Shown one piece after another: positions 41,286 to 50,277 of a stretch of DNA of 64,000 nt. Position numbers and translations under genes: made by a program. The DNA is from Gallionellaceae bacterium (GTDB taxonomy: Bacteria; Pseudomonadota; Gammaproteobacteria; Burkholderiales; Gallionellaceae). The stretch covers positions 1 through 64,000 of the forward strand of contig VBWD01000018.1 in NCBI GenBank assembly GCA_006218055.1, read 5' to 3'. Within the stretch, counting starts at the first letter, position 1, and the number at the start of each line of letters is the position of its first letter. The notes under the pieces were generated by a model, which did no database searches, was not told where the DNA came from, and saw only the letters and a list, made by a program, of their open reading frames with translations.

Positions 41286-41576
41286 TTAGGAATAATTCAA
41301 GGGTAAGACTTCGGTTAGACCATAAAGATCGACCAAGCTACGCAGATTCATTGGCGCGTGAACAAACGAAAGATTGAGACTCAACGCTTGGGCTTGACGC
41401 ACCCAAGACAGCATCAGGCTCACTGCGGCAGAATCGACGATGTCGACTTGCGATAGATCGACGACCAATGGCTCACTTTTTGTATTGTGATGGAATGGAA
41501 AACGCTGATGCGAACCCACCGAGTCAATGGTCAACGGTCCAGACACGGCGAATCGATTGTCCACGAACACGATCAC
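41286..41576 (-). CDS. mlaB: MlaB-like STAS protein
   Basis: A 96-aa STAS-domain protein, cytoplasmic accessory of the Mla phospholipid transporter: VDLSQVDIVDSAAVSLMLSW is the phosphoserine-type STAS site. The start overlaps the mlaC stop. Part of the mlaF-E-D-C-B operon. It has no MlaB-specific extra motif, so the call depends on context. Confidence 0.85.
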   Translation of the reverse strand: MIVFVDNRFAVSGPLTIDSVGSHQRFPFHHNTKSEPLVVDLSQVDIVDSAAVSLMLSWVRQAQALSLNLSFVHAPMNLRSLVDLYGLTEVLPLNYS

Positions 41577-42214
41577 TTGGCTTGCGCCTTTCTTGCTTTA
41601 CTTGAAGCGGTTGCGGAACGGTTGGTATCAGCCAATTTCTGTATCAGGCCATCAACACCTGCCTGCTGGATCTGATCGCCAAATGAGCCACGATAACTTG
41701 TAACCAGGCTCACGCCCTCCAAAGTCACATCGAATGCCTTCCAGCCCGCCGCTGTCTTTTCCATCTCGTATTCGACTTTTGCCGAGCGACCATCACTGAA
41801 GCTGATGATGGTCTTCACGGGTATCTCTTCCACACCCGCTGCCACTTGAACGTGTTTGGTCTCCACCGTGGGATTTTTATAGGTAGTGAATACCTTGGTA
41901 TAGGTGCGGACCAACATGGTACGGAATTCGTTGGTCAGAGATTGTTTCTGCTCCGGCGTCGCGGTACGCCAAGCTTTGCCGACGGCCAGTTTCGTCATGC
42001 GGCCAAAATCGAAGTGCGGCAATATCTTGGCATCGACCAACTCTAGCAAGCGTGCTTCATCGGCCAGCAAGGCGCTGTCCTTCTTGATGATTTCCAGCAC
42101 TTCGTGCATGGTCTGCTCGATCAACACATCAGGCGGCGTCATCTCTTCGGCCATCGCCGACGATGGCAATACGCTTACAGCCCACAACGCCGCCACTGCA
42201 ATCAACTTACGCAT
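41573..42214 (-). CDS. mlaC: MlaC periplasmic phospholipid-binding protein
   Basis: A 213-aa exported Ttg2D/MlaC protein: signal peptide ending SSAMAE; DVLIEQTMHEVLEIIKKD, PHFDFGRMTKLAVGKAW, KTIISFSDGRSAKVEYEME, VEGVSLVTSYRGSFGDQIQ-type close (LEGVSLVTSYRGSF). Shuttles lipids between the outer-membrane MlaA complex and the inner-membrane MlaFEDB. The C-terminus (NRSATASSKARKAQAK) is basic and low-complexity. Confidence 0.93.
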   Translation of the reverse strand: MRKLIAVAALWAVSVLPSSAMAEEMTPPDVLIEQTMHEVLEIIKKDSALLADEARLLELVDAKILPHFDFGRMTKLAVGKAWRTATPEQKQSLTNEFRTMLVRTYTKVFTTYKNPTVETKHVQVAAGVEEIPVKTIISFSDGRSAKVEYEMEKTAAGWKAFDVTLEGVSLVTSYRGSFGDQIQQAGVDGLIQKLADTNRSATASSKARKAQAK

Positions 42215-42237
42215 GTATCCCTATCTCCGTTTCGAAA

Positions 42238-42705
42238 TCAGTTCGAACTATCTGTCTTATTGAACATGAACTTGCCGATCAACTCTTCCACCACGATGGC
42301 GGATTGTGTCTTCTTGAATTCGCCACCCTCTGCCAGCATCTCGTCTTCGCCTCCGGGCAACAGGCCGATGTACTGCTCACCCAACAAACCCGACGTCAGG
42401 ATATTCGCGAACGTATCCTTGGGGAACTGGTAGCGCTTGTCGATGCTCATCGTCACCTTTGCCTCATACCGCTCGGTATCCAAAGTGATGCTGGTGACGC
42501 GACCGACCAACACACCCGCACTCCTTACCGACGCTGTCGCCTTCAATCCTCCGACGTTGTTGAAGTAAGCCTGCAACTGGTAGGTCTCGGATACGTTATA
42601 AGTGCTTAGGTTCCCCACCTTCAGCGCCAACACCACCAGCGCAGCGATACCCGCCACCACGAATGCGCCTACCCATAAATCCAATTTAGTCCGTTCCATC
42701 ATCAA
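42238..42705 (-). CDS. mlaD: MlaD (MCE-domain lipid transporter subunit)
   Basis: A 155-aa protein with an N-terminal membrane helix ([20 protein letters not shown]) and one MCE domain ([45 protein letters not shown]). Hexamer of the inner-membrane Mla complex. Overlaps mlaE by 4 bases (ATGA). Confidence 0.94.
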   Translation of the reverse strand: MMMERTKLDLWVGAFVVAGIAALVVLALKVGNLSTYNVSETYQLQAYFNNVGGLKATASVRSAGVLVGRVTSITLDTERYEAKVTMSIDKRYQFPKDTFANILTSGLLGEQYIGLLPGGEDEMLAEGGEFKKTQSAIVVEELIGKFMFNKTDSSN

Positions 42706-43400
42706 GCCCCTCTAAACATGAACGCGGTCAATATGACATCCAACATCAAAATCGCCAACGAAGATTGCACCACCGTGCGCGTCGTCGCGCCTGAAACGCC
42801 TTCTGCCGTCGGCGGCGCATCGAATCCTTCAAACAAGGCGATCACCGTGACCGCAAAACCGAATACAAAACTCTTGATCACGCCATTCATGATGTCCGCC
42901 TGAAAGTCCACGGTCGCCTGCATCTGCGACCAGAACGACCCTTCATCCACACCGATGAGCACCACCCCCACCACGTAGCCGCCGAACACGCCCATCGCCG
43001 AGAAGATGGCCGCCAGCAAGGGCATGGAGATAACCCCAGCCCAGAAGCGCGGGGCGACCACACGAGCGATGGGGCTCACCGCCATCATCTCCATCGCGGC
43101 GATCTGCTCGGTCGCTTTCATCAGGCCGATCTCCGCCGTCATCGCGGAGCCCGCACGGCTAGCAAACAAGAGTGCAGCCAATACAGGCCCCAACTCACGC
43201 ACCAAACTCAAGGCCACCAGCGAACCCAAAGCCGATTCCGATCCATAACGCTTCAGCGTCTCAAAACCCTGCAGTCCCAACACCATGCCGACGAACATGC
43301 CCGCCACGCCGATGATGATCAAGGACATCACGCCGCTGGCAAACAATTCTTTCACCACCAGATTACTGCACGCAAACTCTTGGCAATAGGCATCAGACAC
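42702..43400 (-). CDS. mlaE: MlaE permease, short at the N-terminus
   Basis: A 232-aa inner-membrane permease: [60 protein letters not shown], and a close [14 protein letters not shown]. It starts with GTG at 43400, inside the end of mlaF. Compared with the ~260-aa family, about 28 N-terminal residues are absent, and an in-frame TGA sits right before the GTG, so no longer start exists. The missing part is the amphipathic interfacial helix. Confidence 0.88.
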   Translation of the reverse strand: MSDAYCQEFACSNLVVKELFASGVMSLIIIGVAGMFVGMVLGLQGFETLKRYGSESALGSLVALSLVRELGPVLAALLFASRAGSAMTAEIGLMKATEQIAAMEMMAVSPIARVVAPRFWAGVISMPLLAAIFSAMGVFGGYVVGVVLIGVDEGSFWSQMQATVDFQADIMNGVIKSFVFGFAVTVIALFEGFDAPPTAEGVSGATTRTVVQSSLAILMLDVILTAFMFRGA

Positions 43401-44193
43401 TCACTTTCAGATCTTGTGCATAACTGGTCGTGCCGGGATAGTGGAACGGGATAGGCCCATCCATCTCACCATGCACGAATTGATGCACGAAGGGTTTGTC
43501 CGAGGCACGAATCGCATCGGGCGTCCCCTCTGCGACTATGACGCCATCCGCGATGAAGTACACGTAATCCACGATCTTCAAGGATTCCTGCACATCGTGC
43601 GTCACCACCACCGAGGTCGCCCCCAAGGCATCGTTCAATCGGCGAATCAATTGACCGACCACGCTCAACGAGATCGGATCAAGCCCTGCAAACGGCTCGT
43701 CGTACAGGATGAGCATAGGGTCGAGCGCAACGGTACGCGCTAGTGCGACGCGACGCGCCATGCCACCCGACAATTCCGCAGGCATCAGATCATGCGTGCC
43801 ACGCAAGCCAACCGCATGTAGCTTCAGCATCACCAAATCGTGGATGATGTCTTCTGGCAGATTCGTATGCTCACGCATCTGGAACGCCACATTGTCGAAC
43901 ACCGACATATCGGTGAACAACGCGCCGAATTGGAACAACACCCCCATCTTGCGGCGCATCTCATATAAGCCACGGTCATCTAATTCGTGGATGGTCTGCC
44001 CGTCTATTTTGATTGCGCCACGCGTTGGCTTGAGCGCACCTCCGATCAATCTGAGCAGCGTGGTCTTGCCGCAGCCGCTGCCGCCCATCACCGCGATCAC
44101 CTTGCCCTTACCAAAGGACATGTTGATGCCCTTCAGGATGGCTCGCTGATCGTACGAGAAGTTGACGTCGTTGATTTCTACCAGTGCCGACAC
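43393..44193 (-). CDS. mlaF: MlaF ABC transporter ATP-binding protein
   Basis: A 266-aa ATPase of the Mla phospholipid transporter. Walker [12 protein letters not shown], signature [15 protein letters not shown], Walker [14 protein letters not shown], switch [10 protein letters not shown]. It starts with GTG (44193), with AAAAGGT in front. The tail ([11 protein letters not shown]) is the MlaF extension. First gene of mlaFEDCB. Divergent from the sigma-54 regulator. Confidence 0.94.
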   Translation of the reverse strand: MSALVEINDVNFSYDQRAILKGINMSFGKGKVIAVMGGSGCGKTTLLRLIGGALKPTRGAIKIDGQTIHELDDRGLYEMRRKMGVLFQFGALFTDMSVFDNVAFQMREHTNLPEDIIHDLVMLKLHAVGLRGTHDLMPAELSGGMARRVALARTVALDPMLILYDEPFAGLDPISLSVVGQLIRRLNDALGATSVVVTHDVQESLKIVDYVYFIADGVIVAEGTPDAIRASDKPFVHQFVHGEMDGPIPFHYPGTTSYAQDLKVSV

Positions 44194-44333
44194 AATGACC
44201 TTTTGCTTTTGCCAGATTTCAAGGCGCGCATTCTATCATCACCTCCACACTAGCCCCCTGCCCCATCGCCCTTGAGCTTGTCTCCATTAGTAGCTATTCT
44301 CCGCCCGTACTTATTTATAGCCACGCCAATATT

Positions 44334-45752
44334 TTGAATAAAGACGCACTTCCAACCCTTCTGCTTGTGGATGACGACCCCCTCATCCGCGATTCTTTGA
44401 ATCTCGTGCTGTCGGACGATTTCGACATCGTGCTGGCCGAAGACCGCGAACAAGCCATCCGTATCGTGCGCGATCTACCCGCCGCCCCGCAGCTAGCCTT
44501 GGTCGACCTAGGACTCCCCCCGACGCCGCATCGCCCGCAAGAAGGCTTCCGACTGATCACTGAACTGTTGGCGCACTCACCTCAGATCAAGATCATCACC
44601 CTGTCCGGCCAAAGCGAAGAAGGCAATGCGCGCCATGCGCGTACCTTGGGAGCCTTCGAGTTCGTCGCAAAACCCTGCAAGCCAGACGTCATTCGCGCAC
44701 AATTGCACGCCGCATTGGCTGCACAACAGAGCGAGAAACGTTCAGCCGCCCTGAGTCAATCACAACTGGGTATCGTCGGCGAAAGTCCCGTCATCCAGAC
44801 CTTGCGTGAACAGATCAAGCTCTACGCGAGCACACCCTACCCCGTCCTCATCCAAGGCGAGTCGGGTAGCGGAAAGGAATTGGTCGCACTGGCTTTGCAA
44901 AGCCTTAGCAGGAATCCAAATTCCCCCTTCATCGCCATCAACTGTGCCGCCATTGCCCCCAATCTATTGGAATCGACCCTCTTCGGCCATGCCAAGGGGG
45001 CTTTCACTGGCGCGACTGCCGCTCAGATTGGCTTCTTCGAGAAAGCCGAGAGCGGCATCTTGTTCTTGGACGAGATCGGCGAGTTACCTCAAGAGCTGCA
45101 AGCCAAGTTACTGCGCGTGCTTGAGAATGGTGAATACCAGCGTGTAGGCGAGACAGCCACCCGCAAGAGCAATGCGCGCATCATCGCCGCGACCAACTTG
45201 GTGTTGGCACAAGCCATGCGTAGCGGCAACTTCCGTGCCGACCTGTTCCATCGCATGAGCGTATTCACCATCAATGTGCCCCCATTGAATACGATGGGTA
45301 GCGACAAGGCTCTACTGCTGGAACACTTCCGCGATTTCTACTCGAAGCAGATGCAGCGCAAGCCATTTGCGCTCAATGAAGCAGCGCAAACCGCCTGGCA
45401 AAGCTACCCCTTCCCTGGCAACACGCGTGAGCTGCGCAACATCGTCATTCGCCTAGTCACCAAATATGCTGGCGAAAAGATCAGTCCAACACAGCTCGAA
45501 GCGGAGTTCGAACAACAATTCGCCGAGGTGGGCGCGCCCTCCAGCGAATCACCCAACGATCTGAAACGCATCTTGCAGCAGGGGAGCTTCAATCTGGACG
45601 ATATGCTGATGGGCTATACTCAAAGGTATATCGATACCGCGATGGAATTGGCACAAGGAAACGTCAGCGAAGCCGCTAAACTGCTGGGGATAGCACGCAC
45701 CACCCTGTATAGCCGCATGGAAGCATTGCAGAAACACAGGGCGAACCAATAA
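44334..45752 (+). CDS. Sigma-54-dependent response regulator, PrsR-like
   Basis: A 472-aa NtrC-type regulator: receiver (VDDDPLIRDSL, VDLGLPPTPHRP; phospho-Asp in VDLGLPP), AAA+ domain (GESGSGKELVALALQ, GAFTGATAAQ for sigma-54 contact, LFLDEIGELPQELQ) and a Fis-type HTH (GNVSEAAKLLGIARTTLY). The DLGLPP receiver is close to PrsR (PEP-CTERM-box regulator), but I see no PEP-CTERM or exosortase gene here. Start is TTG, as no upstream ATG exists in frame. Probably controls the downstream pilus-like operon, 10 bases away. Confidence 0.88.
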   Translation: MNKDALPTLLLVDDDPLIRDSLNLVLSDDFDIVLAEDREQAIRIVRDLPAAPQLALVDLGLPPTPHRPQEGFRLITELLAHSPQIKIITLSGQSEEGNARHARTLGAFEFVAKPCKPDVIRAQLHAALAAQQSEKRSAALSQSQLGIVGESPVIQTLREQIKLYASTPYPVLIQGESGSGKELVALALQSLSRNPNSPFIAINCAAIAPNLLESTLFGHAKGAFTGATAAQIGFFEKAESGILFLDEIGELPQELQAKLLRVLENGEYQRVGETATRKSNARIIAATNLVLAQAMRSGNFRADLFHRMSVFTINVPPLNTMGSDKALLLEHFRDFYSKQMQRKPFALNEAAQTAWQSYPFPGNTRELRNIVIRLVTKYAGEKISPTQLEAEFEQQFAEVGAPSSESPNDLKRILQQGSFNLDDMLMGYTQRYIDTAMELAQGNVSEAAKLLGIARTTLYSRMEALQKHRANQ

Positions 45753-45762
45753 GGGGAACTGG

Positions 45763-47283
45763 ATGTACCTAGAGCATTTCGGGCTTAACGAGCCGCCATT
45801 CAAGATCACACCCGTCACCGATTTCTTTTTTTCAGGAGCAAATCGCGGCGAGATCTTGGATGCATTGGTATATGCGATCACGGATGGAGAAGGCATCGTC
45901 AAGATCAGTGGTGAGGTGGGTAGCGGCAAGACCATGCTGTGTCGCATGTTGCTGGAAAAACTCCCCACCAATATCAAAGCCATCTATCTAGCCAACCCCA
46001 GCCTGTCTCGTGACGAACTTCTCTACGCCATCGCCGACCGTCTCAGCCTCGACTTAGAAGGTCAGCGCGTCAGCGTCATCCTGCAAAACCTGCAAAATGA
46101 CCTTGAAGCAAAATATGCGAAGGGTGAACGTTGCGTCGTGCTGGTGGATGAAGCGCACGCCATGCCACTGGATACGCTGGAAGAACTGCGCTTGCTCTAC
46201 AACCTGCAAGTAGGTAAGCACAAATTGCTGCAGATCGTGCTGTTCGGACAACCCGAGCTAGATGAGAAATTGTCGCAAAGCAACATGCGCCAACTGAAAG
46301 ACCGCATCGTCCACCACTTCACTATCCTGCCCATTTCACAAAAAGTCATACATACCTACCTGATGTTCCGCATGCGTGCGGCAGGCTACAAAGGCCCGGA
46401 TAATTTCTCCGCCTCCGCGGAGAAACTCATCGGCAAAGCCTCGCACGGCCTCATGCGCCGCGTGAACATCTTGGCAGACAAAGCTTTGCTGGCTGCATTC
46501 GTCGAGAACACGCACACCATAACCGAGCATCACGTCCAAGCTGCCATCCGTGACAGCGAGATGACCCCCATGCATAAATGGGGCAACCGCCGCAATCTAG
46601 CGATGGTCGGCGGGCTCACACTTTTCGCCGCCATCCTTGCGGGTGCGGGGTGGTTCATGGGGCGCGAGCATCAAGACACACCGCCCCCCCCGGTCGCCAG
46701 TCTTGCAACACCCTCTGTGGTGATGGTCTCGCCAACAGTGCATGTGGAGTCCGCGCCACTATCGACAGCTGCCGCTTCTGCTCTTGTACTCACCGAATCG
46801 CTTTCGACAACGCCCTCTCAAACCGTAGGAACTCCCACCACATCGGCATCTGGCAAAGTGGCGAATACATCGACGCCTTCTAACACTGCACATAACAATA
46901 GTGCTCCGCCAGAAAAATCCGTCGCATCGGCCGCCTTGCCCGCTATTCCATCGAATAGCCTGTTGAAACAAAGGCTGGATGCGACCAATGCCATGCTGAG
47001 CTCTACCTCCAAGGGGAGCGTGAGCATCCAATTGTTCTACACCGAGAACGCACAGGCAGATCGCATGGAGGGCTTCTTCAAGCGGGCAGATAAATTAGGT
47101 GTGCTGAATGAGATATATGTCTTACCCATCAAGTTAAGTGGGCGTGATGCCTACCGCGTCATCTATGGCGTCTATCCAAACAGTGATGCGGCTCGTAACA
47201 GCATCGCGACTTTACCGCAGCGATACCAAGAAGCCTTTGCGCCGACTTTACACTTGTTAGACAACTCGCAGAAAAGGCCTTAA
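45763..47283 (+). CDS. MshM/ExeA-like ATPase with C-terminal SPOR-like domain
   Basis: A 506-aa protein with an ExeA-type AAA ATPase (YLEHFGLNEPPFKITPV, GEVGSGKTMLCRML, VLVDEAHAMPLDTLEELRLL), a membrane helix (~residues 280-300), a Ser/Thr/Pro-rich linker (305-395) and a C-terminal SPOR-like domain (~residues 415-500, SIQLFYTENAQADRMEGFF and YVLPIKLSGRDAYRVIYGVY). SPOR domains bind denuded glycans. Suggests a peptidoglycan-linked assembly factor for the secretin. ORF starts with ATG 45763, 10 bases after the regulator. Confidence 0.85.
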   Translation: MYLEHFGLNEPPFKITPVTDFFFSGANRGEILDALVYAITDGEGIVKISGEVGSGKTMLCRMLLEKLPTNIKAIYLANPSLSRDELLYAIADRLSLDLEGQRVSVILQNLQNDLEAKYAKGERCVVLVDEAHAMPLDTLEELRLLYNLQVGKHKLLQIVLFGQPELDEKLSQSNMRQLKDRIVHHFTILPISQKVIHTYLMFRMRAAGYKGPDNFSASAEKLIGKASHGLMRRVNILADKALLAAFVENTHTITEHHVQAAIRDSEMTPMHKWGNRRNLAMVGGLTLFAAILAGAGWFMGREHQDTPPPPVASLATPSVVMVSPTVHVESAPLSTAAASALVLTESLSTTPSQTVGTPTTSASGKVANTSTPSNTAHNNSAPPEKSVASAALPAIPSNSLLKQRLDATNAMLSSTSKGSVSIQLFYTENAQADRMEGFFKRADKLGVLNEIYVLPIKLSGRDAYRVIYGVYPNSDAARNSIATLPQRYQEAFAPTLHLLDNSQKRP

Positions 47284-47396
47284 CTTGATGAAACTATAAA
47301 AATATATAGGCCAAAAGGCGTGTTGCTTGAGTCGACTATTTAGTGTTACCTTGCGCCAAAGCTGTTAAGACCAAAGGCTATAAAGGGGAAAACGGA

Positions 47397-49139
47397 ATGA
47401 AGTTAACCAATGCAGTAACATTAGGTTGCGCTTGCGCCATGCTTGTTGCATGCGGCACAAAGGCGATGAAGCCTTCTGACAAGCACATCCAGCAAACGCC
47501 AGACACCGTCAAACAAGGTAGTGGCGTCATCCCTCAGACTAGCAAAAATGCTGTCATTCTGCCTCCTCCAGCCCCCGCAAAAAAGGTCGAGACCTATAGC
47601 GTCGTCGTCAGCAATCTGCCTGCACGCGACATCCTTTTTGCATTGGCGCGTGATGCCAAACTCAATATAGACATACACCCCGGCTTGATCGGCGAAGTCA
47701 CCATCAACGCCATCAATCAGACCCTGCCACAGATACTGGATCGCATTTCAAAACAGGTCGAGATGCGCTACGAGTTAAACGACAACAATCTGATTGTGAT
47801 GCCAGATAGCCCCTATCTGAAGAGCTACAAGATCGATTACGTGAACATGTCTCGTGACGCTGAAGGAGGAATATCAAACACCAGTCAAGTTGGAGGTGCC
47901 GCTGGAAGTGCGGGTGGCAATAACTCTAAACTATCCATCACCAACACATCCAAGAACCACTTCTGGGACACCTTGGTAAAGAACATCACCGACATCCTGC
48001 GCGAAACCGACAAGATATTGCCAGAGGGATCGAGTGAGACCGTGATAGAGCAAAGCTCGACTAACACGACGACTCCACAAACCAAAAAAACAACCGCAAA
48101 AAATGCCGCCGATGGTAGCGTAGCTGCTGCAACGATAGAAGGAGAAGGGACGACCGTCACCCGACGCAACACCTTCCGAGAAGCCGCCTCTGTCATTCCC
48201 AATCCAGAATCAGGCATTATCACTGTGCGCGCAACTGGTCGTCAGCACGAGAAGATCCAAGAGTTCGTCACACAAGTGATGCGCAATGCACGTCGTCAAG
48301 TATTGATCGAAGCAACGATTGCGGAAGTGCGCCTAAACAGCAACTATCAGCAAGGGATTAATTGGGCCAAGTTGGCCGGCAATGGCCTCTCAATCGGGCA
48401 AGCCGGAACAGCTGTATTACCTACGACTGCAGCTGCCACTTTTGCTGGCGGGCTGGTCGTTAACTATACGAATCCTGCATCAAAATTTGGAAATATAGCC
48501 GGCAGCGTTTCTTTGCTGGAAACTTTCGGCGATGTGAAAGTCCTATCCAGTCCTAAGCTAAGCGTTTTAAATAACCAAACGGCAATGCTTCGGGTCGTAG
48601 ATAACAATGTCTATTTCATCGTAACTTCTACAACGACCACTCCAACAACTGGGCCTGCCGTCACCACTTACACCACAACCGTAAATACGGTTCCAGTTGG
48701 TTTTTCAATGAGCATTACACCTCAGATCAACGAGAATGACACCGTGCTACTCAACGTCAGGCCAACAATCACTCGATTACTGACCCCAGCGACTGATCCT
48801 ACGCCAGGCTTGACCATTAGCAACAAGATCCCTCAAGTCTCAACTCGTGAAATGGAATCCGTGTTGAAAATCGAGAACAACCAAATCGCGGTATTGGGCG
48901 GACTAATGCAAGACGAGATTAACAATCTGTCCAGTGGGATGCCTGGATTATCCGACATACCGTTTGCGGGCAATTTGTTCAAGAATCGCGATGACACCAC
49001 CACAAAAACAGAGCTTGTGATTTTCTTGCGCCCTGTCGTCATTAAAGATTCCAGCTTGGATGGGGATTACAGCGCATACAACAGCAATCTTCCCGATAAG
49101 AACTATCTGAAACCGGAAGATGAAAAGGCAAACAGATGA
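47397..49139 (+). CDS. MshL-like secretin (outer-membrane lipoprotein)
   Basis: A 580-aa secretin. Lipobox LVACG (signal peptide II, Cys at ~residue 19) and an N0/N1-like region (LPARDILFALARDAKLNIDI). Between N domains lies a Gly/Ser/Asn/Thr-rich insert (~residues 165-260; SQVGGAAGSAGGNN, SSTNTTTPQTKKTT). The secretin core carries LIEATIAEVRLNSNYQQGINW, VLSSPKLSVLNNQTA, VPVGFSMSITPQI, IAVLGGLMQDEINN. Forms the channel of a type IV pilus or type II system. Start ATG 47397 after AAGGGGA; a 113-base AT-rich gap before it may hold a promoter. Confidence 0.9.
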   Translation: MKLTNAVTLGCACAMLVACGTKAMKPSDKHIQQTPDTVKQGSGVIPQTSKNAVILPPPAPAKKVETYSVVVSNLPARDILFALARDAKLNIDIHPGLIGEVTINAINQTLPQILDRISKQVEMRYELNDNNLIVMPDSPYLKSYKIDYVNMSRDAEGGISNTSQVGGAAGSAGGNNSKLSITNTSKNHFWDTLVKNITDILRETDKILPEGSSETVIEQSSTNTTTPQTKKTTAKNAADGSVAAATIEGEGTTVTRRNTFREAASVIPNPESGIITVRATGRQHEKIQEFVTQVMRNARRQVLIEATIAEVRLNSNYQQGINWAKLAGNGLSIGQAGTAVLPTTAAATFAGGLVVNYTNPASKFGNIAGSVSLLETFGDVKVLSSPKLSVLNNQTAMLRVVDNNVYFIVTSTTTTPTTGPAVTTYTTTVNTVPVGFSMSITPQINENDTVLLNVRPTITRLLTPATDPTPGLTISNKIPQVSTREMESVLKIENNQIAVLGGLMQDEINNLSSGMPGLSDIPFAGNLFKNRDDTTTKTELVIFLRPVVIKDSSLDGDYSAYNSNLPDKNYLKPEDEKANR

Positions 49140-50269
49140 GCCTACTTCTCGACGCGATGAAAAAATCAGGCGATAAATCCCAAAGCACCGGATTGTCGGG
49201 GATGTCGCTGGAAGAGGTTGCGCCCACTGCGTCTCGCGGCGAACCAACGCCTGATTCAAGCGCTACCTCGGCTTCACGTACCGCAGGCCAGACTTTGTTC
49301 GCAGCCAAGAAGAAAAAAGAAGCGCCTAAGTTCCGCTGGACGTTGGGCCTGGTACCTACGACGTTACTCATCTGCTCCGTCATCGGTAGCATCTATGGCT
49401 ATTACGTTTGGCGAGAGCTGAATCCGCCGCAGCGTGTGGCAGAGCGCCCAGTTGTGCCGCCCGCACCGACTCCGATCTCAGCGCCAGCACCACCGCCATT
49501 GGTCGCAAATATTACGCCTGTAGTTGTCACACCACAGCCACCCGTTGCAGGAACGGCGCCTGCCGTAACAGCACCCACGATAGAAAAACCTGCCCCGCTG
49601 AATTACACGATTGCAAAACCACGCACCAAGGTTGCCGCAAAACCAGCCATACCCAAAACACCTTCCGGCATGTCCATCGAGCGCCAACAAGCGACCGACA
49701 CGATCACGCCTGCCCTCATGGATGCTTATCAGGCGTATCAGCGTGGTGATTACACGACAGCTTCACAGGGCTACAAAGAAGTGCTGAGACGTGACGAGCG
49801 CAACCGCGATGCATTGCTCGGTTTGGGTGCGATTGCTCAACAGCAAGGGCAAGATCAGGCTGCTCAACATTATTATCGTCAAGTGTTACTGCTCGATCCG
49901 CGCGACTCGGTGGCGCTCGGAGCGATGGCGGCATACAGCGCGAACAACGGGGTCGATACCGAAAGCCAGCTTAAGCAGATGCTGACTGAACAACCGCGTT
50001 CCGCCTCTTTGAATTACGCCTTGGGCAATGTGTATGCAGACCAATCACGTTGGGCCGACGCTCAGCAAGCCTACTTCAACGCACGCATGCTGGAGCCGTC
50101 TAACGCGCAGTTCACTTACAACTTGGCAGTGAGCCTCGATCATCTTGGGCAAAGTAACTTAGCGGCTCAGTATTACCAACAAGCGTTACAACTCGACCCC
50201 GCCAACCATGCCGGATTCGACCACGCCCAAGCGCAACGACGCCTGAATGAACTGACACCTTCTCACTAA
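49136..50269 (+). CDS. MshN-like TPR protein
   Basis: A 377-aa bitopic protein. One membrane helix (~75-95, LVPTTLLICSVIGSIYGYY), a Pro/Ala-rich linker (100-180), and TPRs from ~185 (MDAYQAYQRGDYTTASQGYK, NRDALLGLGAIAQQQGQDQA, AQFTYNLAVSLDHLGQSN). The N-terminal MSLLLDAMKKSGDKS resembles the MshN/GspB-type start. Overlaps the secretin stop by ATGA. Probable scaffold of the assembly machine. Confidence 0.8.
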   Translation: MSLLLDAMKKSGDKSQSTGLSGMSLEEVAPTASRGEPTPDSSATSASRTAGQTLFAAKKKKEAPKFRWTLGLVPTTLLICSVIGSIYGYYVWRELNPPQRVAERPVVPPAPTPISAPAPPPLVANITPVVVTPQPPVAGTAPAVTAPTIEKPAPLNYTIAKPRTKVAAKPAIPKTPSGMSIERQQATDTITPALMDAYQAYQRGDYTTASQGYKEVLRRDERNRDALLGLGAIAQQQGQDQAAQHYYRQVLLLDPRDSVALGAMAAYSANNGVDTESQLKQMLTEQPRSASLNYALGNVYADQSRWADAQQAYFNARMLEPSNAQFTYNLAVSLDHLGQSNLAAQYYQQALQLDPANHAGFDHAQAQRRLNELTPSH

Positions 50270-50277
50270 GGACGACG

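Noticed and set aside
44334-45752. Exosortase/PEP-CTERM system suggested by the PrsR-like regulator
   Set aside because: No exosortase, PEP-CTERM protein or polysaccharide gene is in the window; all neighbours are pilus-type genes.
47284-47396. Sigma-54 promoter before the secretin gene
   Set aside because: I looked for TGGCAC-N5-TTGC with exact GG/GC spacing and found none, although an NtrC-type regulator lies upstream. The region is AT-rich, but I cannot place a promoter.
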